Assembly (NCBI RefSeq): GCF_900107585.1
Contig: NZ_FNQM01000008.1
Location: 92,613 to 156,612, forward strand
Direction of reading: 5' to 3'
Length of the DNA: 64,000 nt
Origin: Rubrimonas cliftonensis
Lineage (GTDB): Bacteria; Pseudomonadota; Alphaproteobacteria; Rhodobacterales; Rhodobacteraceae
This document shows positions 1 through 8,509 of the stretch, piece by piece; position 1 is the stretch's first letter, and each line of letters opens with the position of its first letter. Below the pieces are notes generated by a model, which was given only the letters and a program-made list of their open reading frames with translations, did not search any database and was not told the origin of the DNA. The translations under genes were made by a program, and so were the position numbers.

Positions 1-190
1 GATCGCGGCCCGACGCGGTCAACCGCAGCGTGCGGCCGCGACGTTCGAACAGCCGCACGCCGTAATGGGCCTCCAAGGATTTGAGATGCTGGGAAATCGT
101 CGGCTGCGAGACGCCCAGCACGGTCGCCGCGCGCGCCACGCCGCCCTCGCGGGCGACGAGGTGAAACGCCCTCACCTGCGCGAAATTCAT
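1..190 (-). CDS. LysR-type transcriptional regulator, N-terminal part (cut by window edge)
   Basis: This is the first 63 codons of a LysR-family DNA-binding regulator. The start ATG is at 190 and reads leftward off the window. The visible part is the winged helix-turn-helix: it begins MNFAQVRAFHLVA, carries the family-typical SQPTISQHLKSLE recognition helix, then VRLFERRGR leading to LTASG. The effector-binding domain lies outside the window. It is divergent from the secreted phosphoesterase gene at 391, and a small dyad lies in the shared intergenic region, so it may control itself and that gene. The regulon cannot be deduced from the sequence. Confidence 0.9.
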   Translation of the reverse strand, partial: MNFAQVRAFHLVAREGGVARAATVLGVSQPTISQHLKSLEAHYGVRLFERRGRTLRLTASGRD

Positions 191-223
191 CGGTTTTCCC
201 TAAGTATCAGCGTGGAAGAACGA

Positions 224-240
224 ATTTGATCTATCAATCG
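224..240. promoter_or_regulatory. Putative LysR operator dyad
   Basis: A 12-bp inverted repeat TTGAT-CT-ATCAA (226-237) sits in an A+T-rich patch 36 bp upstream of the LysR start. LysR proteins classically bind partial dyads in the divergent promoter next to their own gene. The dyad is seen directly; its function is inferred. Confidence 0.35.
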
Positions 241-390
241 CATTGGTTAACCGTCCGTGTCGAGTTCTCCGGGCGGTTTCGCGGCGCGATCTGCGCCGCG
301 GCCCGGCCCGACCGCTGAAACCCGACCGCCGGAACCCGAGCGGGCCCCCGCCCGCCGAGGCCGCGCGACCCGCGATCCGTGGAGAATCCG

Positions 391-3300
391 ATGCTCGACA
401 TGCTGATCAACGCCGAGGGCGACGCCAGGACCTTCGCGCTCGCCGACGTGTTCGGACCCGGCGCGACCGGCTTCGCGGTCGCCACGTCGAATGGCGGGAC
501 GGTGGCCGCCGCCATCCTCGACGGCGTGCTGACGCTGACCCCGGGCGCGCTCGGCCACGCCGACATCACCCTCACCGCCACCGGCGCCGAGGGCGAGGCG
601 CTGTCGCATGATTTCCGCGCCATCGTCGCGGGGCCGAACGCCTATGTCTTCGCGATCATCCCCGACACCCAGGACTACACCTCGAACGCCGCGATCCGCG
701 AGACGTTCGGGAACATGACCGACTGGCTGCTCGCCCAGCAGGAGAGCCTGGGCATCGCCCATGTCATCCATGTCGGCGACATCGTCCAGTTCGGCGCCGA
801 GAGCCAGTGGCTGATCGCCGAGGACGCGATGGAGCGGCTCGACGGCAGGCTGAGCTACACGCTGAACGTCGGCAACCACGACCAGCAGCGCCCCGGCTTC
901 TCCTCCGCGTTCTCGTTCGAGAGCGACGTGGACGCCTACTTCACGCCGGAGCAGGTCGGCGCGACGCCCGAGCAGGGCGGCGGGACCTATGACGGCTTCG
1001 ACGTCGGCGAGGACACGTTCGGCAACGGCGACACCTACACCGACAGCATCCGCAACCACTACACCACCATCACCACGCCGGACGGGCAGGACTGGCTGAT
1101 CTTCAGCCTCGAGTTCGGCATGCCCGACGACGTGCTGCGCTGGGCCTCGGAGATCATCGAGGACCATCTCGACCACCGCGTGATCATCGACACCCATTCC
1201 TGGAACGGCGGCGACGGGCGCGTGACGCCGACCACCTCGCCGCTGACCACCGACAATGGCGGCTGGGGCTACGCGATCCGCGACAACCCGCGCAACGTCA
1301 ACGACGGCGAGGATGCCTGGCGCGAGCTGGCGTCGAAATATCCCAACGTCACCTTCACCTTCAACGGCCACAACTTCATGGGCGGCGCGGAGACGGTGGC
1401 GAGCCTCGCGGCGGGCGGCGCCCCGGTCCACCAGATGTTCGTGAACTACCAGAATGGCGCGCTGCCCAACGATGCGAGCTTCAACGGCACCGGCGGCGAC
1501 GGCGCGATCCGGCTGGTGGTGATCGACCCCGACAACAGCCGCTTCACCACGCACACCAAGCTCGTCGAGCGCGACGGCTTCTACAACGCCTTCCCCGACC
1601 ATGAGGAGGTGTTCGAGGGCGTCGATTTCGGCGCGCCGGAGCAGATCACCATCGCCAAGGCCGGCGGCGCGCTGGTCGCCGTGGCCGAGGGCGAGACGGC
1701 GACGGTCGCGCTCGACCCCGCCGCCTCGCTGGAGAACGGCCCGACCACCTACGCCTGGTTCGACGCCGCGGGCGAGAAGCTGGGCGAGACCGACGGCGCG
1801 GCCCTGGAGGTCGAGCTGCCCGCCGGCGTGCACCGCCTGACGCTGAAGGCGACGGACGCCGAGGGCAATGTCAGCGCCGATCTCAAGACCGTGCTGGTCC
1901 GCACGGGCCAGAACCTGCTCGCCGAGACCTTCGACGACGGGAACGCCGACGGCTGGGGCGTGCCGGTGACGCCGCCGGCGGCCGTCACGATCGGCACGGA
2001 TCTCGGCTTCGGCGCGCCCTCGATCAGCGGCGTCGCGCAGATCCCGGTGACGCTGGAGTTCGAGAGCAGCTTCCGCCCCTACGACGACCAGACCGGCGAG
2101 ATCATGGTCTCCTTCGACGGCGGCGAAAGCTTCACGACGCTGCTGACCCTCGACACCGCCTCCGTCCCCGGCGGCGAGAGCTCGCTGGCGCGCGCCAACG
2201 AGACCATCGTCATCGAGACGCTGATCCCCAACAGCGCGGCTTCGGTGCAGTTCGCCTGGCGCATGAGCGAGGCCGACAACGACTGGTGGTGGGCCATCGA
2301 CGACGTGAAGGTGTTCGGGCCGGGCGCGACGACCGAGACCGTCATCTGGAGCGAGAACTTCGACGGGCTCGCCGCGTCGCTGCTCTCTGCGGTCGACGAG
2401 AACATCCCCGCGACGGTGCTCGGTTGGACGCATGAGACGCCCGAGGGCTGGACGCGCACGGTCGACGCGCCGCAGGGCGCGACGGAATGGCAGGGCTGGT
2501 CCTTCGCGACGCCGGAATTCTGGACCTCCGCCGACGGCCAGCAGCGGTCGAGCTTCACGCTGGGGACCGGCGTGATCGCCATCGCCGACGGCGACGAGTG
2601 GGACGACTTCAACGGCGGCTCGGTCGTGGGCGACGACTTCGCCACGGTGCTGACGACCGACGCCATCGCGCTGGACGGCCTCGGCGAAGGCGCGTCGGCG
2701 CTGAGGCTGACCTTCGACAGCAGCTTCCGGCCCTATGACGCGCAGACCGGCGAGGTGCTGGTCTCCTTCGACGGCGGCGAGTTCGCCGCGCTGCTGACGC
2801 TCGACACCTCGACCGTGCCGGGCGGCCAGAGCTCGCTGGCGCGCGCCAACGAGACGGTCGTCATCGACCTCGCGGCCCTGGAGGGCGCGCAAGACGTGCG
2901 GTTCCGCTTCGACTATCGCGACGCCGACAATGACTGGTGGTGGGCGATCGACAACCTGTCGCTCGCCAGCGTCACGACCGAGCGGCCTGAACTCTTCGCC
3001 GAGGACTTCGACGGCCTGCCCCTGCAGGGCGTGGTGGACGAGCCGGGCGATCCGGCGGTTCCGGTCTGGACGCCGACGCCGCCCGAGGGCTGGGCGCAGG
3101 AGGTCGCCGACACGACCTCGCAGGGCACGACCGAGTGGCAGGGCTGGACCTTCGCCGACAAGGATTTCTGGATCGACGTCGCCGGCAACCAGTCGCGGGA
3201 TGCGTTTGCGCTGGGCGCGAACACGCTGGCGATCGCCGACCCCGACGAGTGGGACGACAACAACGCCGGCGCGGCCGGCGACACCAACGAGTTCGACAGC

Positions 3301-5715
3301 ACGCTGACGACGCCGGCCATCGACCTCACCGGCGTCGGCGGCGGCCAGCCGGGCGGCGAGGCGGCCGGGGTGGCGAAGGTCGGCGCCCTGGGCGGCGCGG
3401 CGGGCCTGCTGGTCACGCCGGCCGCGTCGGGGCGCTTCGACGCCTACACGCTGATCTTCGACGTGCTCGCGCAGTCCGGCGCGCTGACCGGCCCGGCGGC
3501 GCTCTACCAGACCGACGCGGCCAACCGCGACGCCGCCGAGCTCTACATCGGCGAGGCCGGCGGCATCGGCGTGCCGGGCTTCTATGTCGGGCAGGAGCAG
3601 TTCGCCTTCGACGCCTGGAACCGCATCGTGATCCGCATCGACGTGCAGGACGGCCAGCAGATCCTGAGCGGCTTCATCAACGGCGAGAAGGTGGCCGAGC
3701 TGCCGGTGAGCGGCGTCGGCGAGACCGGCTCGACCTGGTCGATCGACGCCGATGCGGGCTTCCTGCTGTTCTCCGACGGCGCGGGCCTGACCGGCGATCT
3801 CTTCGTCAATGCGGTCGCCTTCACGCCGGACGTGCTGGACGACGCGGCCATCGAGGGGCTTGGCGGCGTGGACGTCGACGGTCCACTCTCCGGGCCGCAG
3901 AACCCCGACGCCTTCCAGCTCAGCTTCGACGGCGCGCTCGATGCGGTCGACGTCGGCTCGGCGACGGTGGAGCAGGTCAGCTTCGCGCAGGCGAGCCTCG
4001 GCTCGTTCCTCGTCAAGGGGTCGATCTTCGGCAACCCGGACGGCGAGGGCGAGGCCGCCGTCTACGCCCAGTCGAACGGCCCGAACGAGATCCTGCTGTA
4101 TCAGGACGGTTTCGACTGGTCGAACTATGTGTACGACGTGGTGATCGAGCCGGCGGACAACGACACCGTCGGCGTGGTGTTCTACTGGGCCGACGCTTCG
4201 AACTACTACGAAGTCGCGATCGACCAGCAGAACCGCACCCGCACCCTGACCCGGGTCCAGGACGGCGAGGCGACCGTGCTGGCGCAGGAGAACGGCGCCT
4301 ACCGCCATTTCGCCAGGCAGGATCTCCGCGTGGCGGTCGGCGAGAACGGGATCATCGTCACGCTCGACGAGGCGCTGCTGTTCGACGGGCCGGTGGTTGA
4401 CGCCGAGCCGCTGCAGGGCGGCACGGTGGGCTTGCTCAGCCGCTCGATGGACCGGGTCGAGTTCGACAATGTCGTGGTGACGGCCCAGACGCTTGCGGCC
4501 CGCCTGCTCGGCGACGCGCGCGGCGTGGACCTCGACGGCGACGGCGTGGCGACGCTGTCCTTCACGGCCGCGGCGACCATCAGCCCGGCGGCGGTGGCCA
4601 GCTTCGAGTGGCTCGTCGACGGCGAGGTCGCAGCGACCGGCGAGACGGTCGAGATCGAGGCGCCGGTCGGCGAGACCGTGGTGACGCTGCGGGTGACCGA
4701 CGTGAACGGCGCGGTCTCGACCGACGCCCGCACGGTGGAGGTCGTCCCGGCGGAGGCGGTGCTGCTGGCGGCGGATTTCTCCACCGACGCGGCGGGCTTC
4801 GCCTTCATCGACGAGGGGACGATCGACGCCCCCGGCGCCTGGAGCGTGACCGACGGCGCGCTGGTTCAGGAGAGCGACATCAACTCCTCCCAGCAGGGCA
4901 CGGGATCTCGCGCCTACTCGGTGGACGGCGACGGCCCCTACCTGCTGCGCGACGGGACCTACGCCCTCCATGACGCCGAAGAGGCGGCGGCATGGCGGGA
5001 CTATGCGCTCGAGGTCACGGCGACGTCCGCCGACAACGACGGCGTCGGCGTGCTGTTCCGCTACCAGGACGCCGACAACTACTACAAGCTGGAGATCGAC
5101 GCGCAGCTCGGGCTGGTGCATCTCACGCGCCATCTCGACGGGTTCGAGACGCTGCTGGCGCGCGCCTATGGCGGCTACACGCCGGGCGAGGCGTTCGACA
5201 TCCGCATCGAGGCGGAGGGGTCGCGGCTCGGGGCCTGGATCGACGGGGCGGAGGTCTTCGGCGCGCAGGTCGACGATACGCGGCTCGAGAGCGGCACGGT
5301 GGGCCTCTACACCTGGGCCAACGCCGGCGTCGCGTTCGACGACCTCGTGGTGACGCGCCTCGGCGATGCGCCGGGGCTGAACCTGATCGAGGGGACCGAC
5401 GGCAACGACCGGCTGGCGGGCACGGCGCTCGCCGACGAGATCCGCACCGGCGGCGGGCGGTCGGACGTGGTCAGCGGGCTCGGCGGCGGCGACCGCTTCG
5501 TGTTCGAGAACGGCGCGGGCCGGCAGGTGCTGCGGATCGAGGACTACGACGCCGCCGAGGGCGACGTTCTGGATCTGGGCGGGGCGCAGGTGGCCGGCGT
5601 CCGGGATGCGGCGGGCCGCCTCGTGCTGACGCTGGACACCGACGACGTGATCATCCTCACCGGCCTCTCGTCGGTGGATGAGATCGTTTTCGCCGGCGAC
5701 ACGCTCTTCGGCTGA
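391..5715 (+). CDS. Large secreted metallophosphoesterase with PKD, jelly-roll-like repeats and RTX-like C-terminus
   Basis: This encodes a 1774-aa protein. ATG 391 is chosen because GGAG lies 6 nt upstream; GTG 379 is the alternative. A calcineurin-like phosphoesterase domain is recognised from PDTQDY (about residue 91), GDIVQFG (about 130), GNHDQ (about 161) and FNGHNF (about 327), the metal-binding blocks of the family. A PKD-like segment follows (about 435-510). Two homologous repeat blocks contain SFRPYD, GGESSLARANET and NDWWWAID, and two contain EWQGW and IADxDEWDD. LamG-like segments and a second PKD-like segment come next. The C-terminus (about 1667 onward) has GNDRLAG and GGGDRFVFENG, typical of calcium-binding type I secretion tails. 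There is no signal peptide. It is probably an extracellular phosphodiesterase or phosphomonoesterase; the substrate is unknown. Confidence 0.85.
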   Translation: MLDMLINAEGDARTFALADVFGPGATGFAVATSNGGTVAAAILDGVLTLTPGALGHADITLTATGAEGEALSHDFRAIVAGPNAYVFAIIPDTQDYTSNAAIRETFGNMTDWLLAQQESLGIAHVIHVGDIVQFGAESQWLIAEDAMERLDGRLSYTLNVGNHDQQRPGFSSAFSFESDVDAYFTPEQVGATPEQGGGTYDGFDVGEDTFGNGDTYTDSIRNHYTTITTPDGQDWLIFSLEFGMPDDVLRWASEIIEDHLDHRVIIDTHSWNGGDGRVTPTTSPLTTDNGGWGYAIRDNPRNVNDGEDAWRELASKYPNVTFTFNGHNFMGGAETVASLAAGGAPVHQMFVNYQNGALPNDASFNGTGGDGAIRLVVIDPDNSRFTTHTKLVERDGFYNAFPDHEEVFEGVDFGAPEQITIAKAGGALVAVAEGETATVALDPAASLENGPTTYAWFDAAGEKLGETDGAALEVELPAGVHRLTLKATDAEGNVSADLKTVLVRTGQNLLAETFDDGNADGWGVPVTPPAAVTIGTDLGFGAPSISGVAQIPVTLEFESSFRPYDDQTGEIMVSFDGGESFTTLLTLDTASVPGGESSLARANETIVIETLIPNSAASVQFAWRMSEADNDWWWAIDDVKVFGPGATTETVIWSENFDGLAASLLSAVDENIPATVLGWTHETPEGWTRTVDAPQGATEWQGWSFATPEFWTSADGQQRSSFTLGTGVIAIADGDEWDDFNGGSVVGDDFATVLTTDAIALDGLGEGASALRLTFDSSFRPYDAQTGEVLVSFDGGEFAALLTLDTSTVPGGQSSLARANETVVIDLAALEGAQDVRFRFDYRDADNDWWWAIDNLSLASVTTERPELFAEDFDGLPLQGVVDEPGDPAVPVWTPTPPEGWAQEVADTTSQGTTEWQGWTFADKDFWIDVAGNQSRDAFALGANTLAIADPDEWDDNNAGAAGDTNEFDSTLTTPAIDLTGVGGGQPGGEAAGVAKVGALGGAAGLLVTPAASGRFDAYTLIFDVLAQSGALTGPAALYQTDAANRDAAELYIGEAGGIGVPGFYVGQEQFAFDAWNRIVIRIDVQDGQQILSGFINGEKVAELPVSGVGETGSTWSIDADAGFLLFSDGAGLTGDLFVNAVAFTPDVLDDAAIEGLGGVDVDGPLSGPQNPDAFQLSFDGALDAVDVGSATVEQVSFAQASLGSFLVKGSIFGNPDGEGEAAVYAQSNGPNEILLYQDGFDWSNYVYDVVIEPADNDTVGVVFYWADASNYYEVAIDQQNRTRTLTRVQDGEATVLAQENGAYRHFARQDLRVAVGENGIIVTLDEALLFDGPVVDAEPLQGGTVGLLSRSMDRVEFDNVVVTAQTLAARLLGDARGVDLDGDGVATLSFTAAATISPAAVASFEWLVDGEVAATGETVEIEAPVGETVVTLRVTDVNGAVSTDARTVEVVPAEAVLLAADFSTDAAGFAFIDEGTIDAPGAWSVTDGALVQESDINSSQQGTGSRAYSVDGDGPYLLRDGTYALHDAEEAAAWRDYALEVTATSADNDGVGVLFRYQDADNYYKLEIDAQLGLVHLTRHLDGFETLLARAYGGYTPGEAFDIRIEAEGSRLGAWIDGAEVFGAQVDDTRLESGTVGLYTWANAGVAFDDLVVTRLGDAPGLNLIEGTDGNDRLAGTALADEIRTGGGRSDVVSGLGGGDRFVFENGAGRQVLRIEDYDAAEGDVLDLGGAQVAGVRDAAGRLVLTLDTDDVIILTGLSSVDEIVFAGDTLFG

Positions 5716-5790
5716 GGCGCCCGGCCGTCCGCAGGGCCCGCCCAGCGAGCCCCGCCGCCCGGGCGAGTCCGGACGGCGGCGACCCGCCAG

Positions 5791-5826
5791 GCCGGACTGA
5801 GCCGGACTAGGCCGGACTGGGCCGGG
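5791..5826. repeat. Tandem 10-bp repeat in a convergent intergenic region
   Basis: Three and a half copies of GCCGGACTNR lie head to tail between the convergent phosphoesterase and HTH-protein genes. No gene is seen in this 250-bp gap (5716-5965). It may be a slippage-prone spacer. Confidence 0.7.
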
Positions 5827-5965
5827 CGGCCCGCGCGCATCCGGCCTTCCGGCGCTCGACCGGGGCGGTCCGGTCTGCGACCGGATCGGTCCGAGGCCAT
5901 CTGCGGGGGCGTGGAACGGCTGCGGCATCGCCGCGCCGCGCGGGATCGCCCCGGACCTCTCCGCG

Positions 5966-7000
5966 TCACGCCGCCGCCCGCCATGTCCTGAAGCGGCCCC
6001 GTCCCGTCATCTCCCGCGCGATCCCGGCGGCCTCCAGCCGTTCGAGCGCGCGCCCCGCGGCGCTTTCCGACAGCCCGAGCGCGCGCGCCGCCTCCGGGGC
6101 GGCGAGGGCGAGGCGCCGCGCGAGCAGCTCCACGAGGCGGGCAGGCGTGCGCCCCTTCATGGCGGCGGCGGCGGCGTCGGCGCGGGCGCGCCAGGCGGCG
6201 AGGTCGTCCAGCGCCGCCCGCGCGTCCGCCGCGCCGTCGGCGAGATCGGCGAGGAACGCCGCCAGCCTCGCCTCGGGCTCGGGGCCGGCGGCGCGGCGGC
6301 GCAGGGGCAGCGGCGCGAAGCGCGCCCCGCCGCCCCTGGCGTCGCCGCGTCCCGGACCGCCGCCCGGCGAGGCTCTCCCCCAGAAGACGCCTGGCGACGA
6401 CGCGCCGGCCGCAAGCCGCATCGCCGCGACGGCCGCATCGGCCGCGGCGTCGGGATCGGCGCGCCGGAGCGCCTGCTCCAGCGCCGCCGCGCGCACGAAG
6501 CAGTGCCGGCCCTGCGCCGTCTCCGGCGGCTCCGCCGGCCATCGGTCCTGCGCCGAGCGCGCGGCCGCCAGCCGGCGCGCGAGCCCGTGCGCCAGCGTCA
6601 TCGCGGGGGCCTCGTCGCCCGCCCTGCCCCGCCGGCGGGCGGCGTCGAGCGCCATCGCCCAGGGGTCCACCGGCGCGGCCTCCGCCTGCAGCAGCCGCGC
6701 GGCCTGCACGACGGCGAGCCGCTCGCGCGCAGCCCGGCGCGCCGCCGGGGGCGCGAGGCGCAGCCGCTCGTCGAGCCGGGCGAAGCCTGCGGCGGCGGCG
6801 ACCAGGCCCTGGACGCAGGCGCGTTCGGCCTCGGCCCAGCCATGCGCGTCCGCGGCCTGCGCGCGGAACCGGCGTGGCGCGTCGTCCTCGGCGGCGCGGA
6901 GGGCCGGCGGCGCGTCCTCCTCGAGGTCGTCGTAGATCGAGCGCGCGAGGGAGGCCTCGTCGTCGGGATCGGCGTCAGTCCAAGGTGGGTGTCGGTGCAT
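5966..7000 (-). CDS. HTH-domain protein of the plasmid-borne DUF1612 (RHE_PE00001-like) type
   Basis: This is a 344-aa Ala/Arg-rich protein. The C-terminus has a winged-helix-like segment (LGLSESAAGRALERLEAAGI, then MTGRGRFRTW). That arrangement matches my recollection of the HTH_13/DUF1612 proteins found on rhizobial and rhodobacterial plasmids. The N-terminal half contains the acidic segment SLARSIYDDLEEDAP. The function of the family is not established; DNA binding is likely. It is divergent from the tyrosine recombinase at 7207, with a 206-bp A+T-richer gap holding a 23-bp dyad that may be an operator. The family assignment is from memory and should be tested by profile search. Confidence 0.6.
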   Translation of the reverse strand: MHRHPPWTDADPDDEASLARSIYDDLEEDAPPALRAAEDDAPRRFRAQAADAHGWAEAERACVQGLVAAAAGFARLDERLRLAPPAARRAARERLAVVQAARLLQAEAAPVDPWAMALDAARRRGRAGDEAPAMTLAHGLARRLAAARSAQDRWPAEPPETAQGRHCFVRAAALEQALRRADPDAAADAAVAAMRLAAGASSPGVFWGRASPGGGPGRGDARGGGARFAPLPLRRRAAGPEPEARLAAFLADLADGAADARAALDDLAAWRARADAAAAAMKGRTPARLVELLARRLALAAPEAARALGLSESAAGRALERLEAAGIAREMTGRGRFRTWRAAA

Positions 7001-7087
7001 TCGATCAGAATAGCTTGAAAACCGTAAAAAGCGAAATGGACAGGATTACGCCGTTTACCTTGAGGGCTGCTCCACCGCATGCAACCA

Positions 7088-7110
7088 TGCGATAACAGAT
7101 ATTTATCGCA
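7088..7110. promoter_or_regulatory. Perfect 8-bp inverted repeat with 7-bp spacer
   Basis: TGCGATAA (7088-7095) and TTATCGCA (7103-7110) flank a 7-bp A+T-rich spacer, 96 bp upstream of a tyrosine recombinase gene. The geometry fits either a dimeric repressor operator or a tyrosine-recombinase core site. The dyad is seen; its role is inferred. Confidence 0.55.
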
Positions 7111-7206
7111 AGGCTTGTCCGAAGGCCCTCCGGCGGGCAGAATCCGAGCCCAAGAGGCGCGAATGCGCCGTGAGAGCGCACCGCGCTCGGTCCGGAGACG
7201 CGCCCC

Positions 7207-8406
7207 ATGTCGTCCACGCCGAACGACGCCGGCCAGAACGACCCTGGCCAGAACGACCCTGGCCAGAACGACCACCCCGGCCCGGACGACCCCGGCCCGG
7301 ACGCGGCCGCGGCCGACGCGGCCCGCCGCCGCGTGGCCGCGCTGCTGGCGGACCGCCCGCCTGCGCTCTCCGACGCGCATGTGGCTGCGCTTCTGGCGAT
7401 GGCCCGCGAGACGACGCCCGACAACTCCGCGCGCGCGCTGCGCAGCGACGCCCGCGCCATCGCGGCGTGGCGGCGGGCCGCCGTCGGCGGAGACCTCGTC
7501 TTTCCCGAGGCGCCCGGCGTCGTCGTCGCCTTCATCCTCGACCATGCCGCCGATCTGGAGAGCCGGCCGGCCGACGACCCGTCGCGCCTCGCCGCCGAGG
7601 CGCTGGTCGCGCTCGGCCGCCGCGGCGGGCTGGCGGCGCAGGCCCCGGCCACCATCGGCCGCCGGCTCGCGAGTTGGCGCCGGCTGCACCGGCTGAAGGG
7701 CGTCGACGACCCCTTCGACGACCCGCTGGTGCGCGAGACGCTGCGCATGGTCCGCCGCGCCGGGCGCGGCCGCCACGGCCGGCCGAGGAAATCCGCCAAC
7801 GCCATCGACCGCCGGCTGCTCGACGCGCTCTACGAGGCGCGGCCCTCCGGCCTGCGCGGCGTCCGCGACGCGGCGCTCATCGAGGTCGCCTGGGCCTCGG
7901 GCGGGCGGCGGCGCTCCGAGATGGCGGCGCTGAGGGTCGAGGATCTCGACCGCTCGCGCTTCGCCGGGACCGGGGAGATCGGCCTGCGGCTGGCCGGCTC
8001 CAAGACCCATCGCGGCGCCGAGGCCCCGCCGCCGCTGACGGTCCGCGGCCGCGCGGCGCGCTGTCTCGACCTGTGGCTGCGCGCCTCCGGCGTGACGGCG
8101 GGCCCGGTGTTCCGCGGCCTCACCCGCGGCGGGGCCGGGCGCACGGTCAGAGTGCTGGAGACGGGCGTGAGCGGCGAGGCGATCCGGCGCGCGGTGAAGT
8201 CGGCGCTGGTCGCCGCGGGGTTCGACCCCGCCCACGCCTCGCCCCACGGGCTGAGGAGCGGCTTCGTCACCGAGGCCGCGCGCCGGGGCGTGCCGCTCGA
8301 GGCCGCCATGCGCCTCACCCTGCACCGCTCCCGCGCCCAGGCCGGCGCGTACTATCAGGAAGCCGGGCTCGACCGGAACCCGGCGACGGCGCTCGGGGCC
8401 GAGTGA
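7207..8406 (+). CDS. Tyrosine-type site-specific recombinase/integrase
   Basis: This 399-aa protein cuts and rejoins DNA through a tyrosine nucleophile. The ATG at 7207 has GGAG about 8 nt upstream. The N-terminus (residues about 9-28) is a low-complexity GQNDP repeat encoded by a 15-bp tandem repeat. A SAM-like core-binding domain follows (about 35-190). The catalytic domain shows the first Arg in SGGRRRSEMAAL, the Lys in GSKTHRG, HGLRSG (His-x-x-Arg), LHRS, and the tyrosine in AGAYYQEAG. The set is complete, so it should be active. It could resolve plasmid multimers or belong to an integrated element; the dyad at 7088-7110 is a possible target. Confidence 0.92.
   Translation: MSSTPNDAGQNDPGQNDPGQNDHPGPDDPGPDAAAADAARRRVAALLADRPPALSDAHVAALLAMARETTPDNSARALRSDARAIAAWRRAAVGGDLVFPEAPGVVVAFILDHAADLESRPADDPSRLAAEALVALGRRGGLAAQAPATIGRRLASWRRLHRLKGVDDPFDDPLVRETLRMVRRAGRGRHGRPRKSANAIDRRLLDALYEARPSGLRGVRDAALIEVAWASGGRRRSEMAALRVEDLDRSRFAGTGEIGLRLAGSKTHRGAEAPPPLTVRGRAARCLDLWLRASGVTAGPVFRGLTRGGAGRTVRVLETGVSGEAIRRAVKSALVAAGFDPAHASPHGLRSGFVTEAARRGVPLEAAMRLTLHRSRAQAGAYYQEAGLDRNPATALGAE
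7231..7275 (+). repeat. 15-bp tandem repeat inside the recombinase gene
   Basis: Three copies of GGCCAGAACGACCCT (the last degenerate at its end) encode repeated GQNDP pentapeptides near the protein N-terminus. The period is a multiple of three, so copy-number change would keep the frame. Confidence 0.85.
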
Positions 8407-8509
8407 GCGCGGCGTGGAGGCGGGGCTGGAGGCGGCGCCCCTCCCCGTCCCCGAGCCTTCTCCGAGCCTTCCCTGTCCCCGAGCCTTTCCGGGCGCTCCC
8501 GGCGAGGGG

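Noticed and set aside
247..5928. Very long minus-strand open frame opposite the phosphoesterase gene
   Set aside because: It is a high-GC shadow: Arg/His/Val/Asp-rich composition, no recognisable motifs, and the opposite strand encodes a clear phosphoesterase.
8407..8509. CCGAGCCTT repeats between the recombinase and GT genes
   Set aside because: Only three imperfect copies in a short convergent gap; no clear hairpin with a U-tract, so not called as a terminator.
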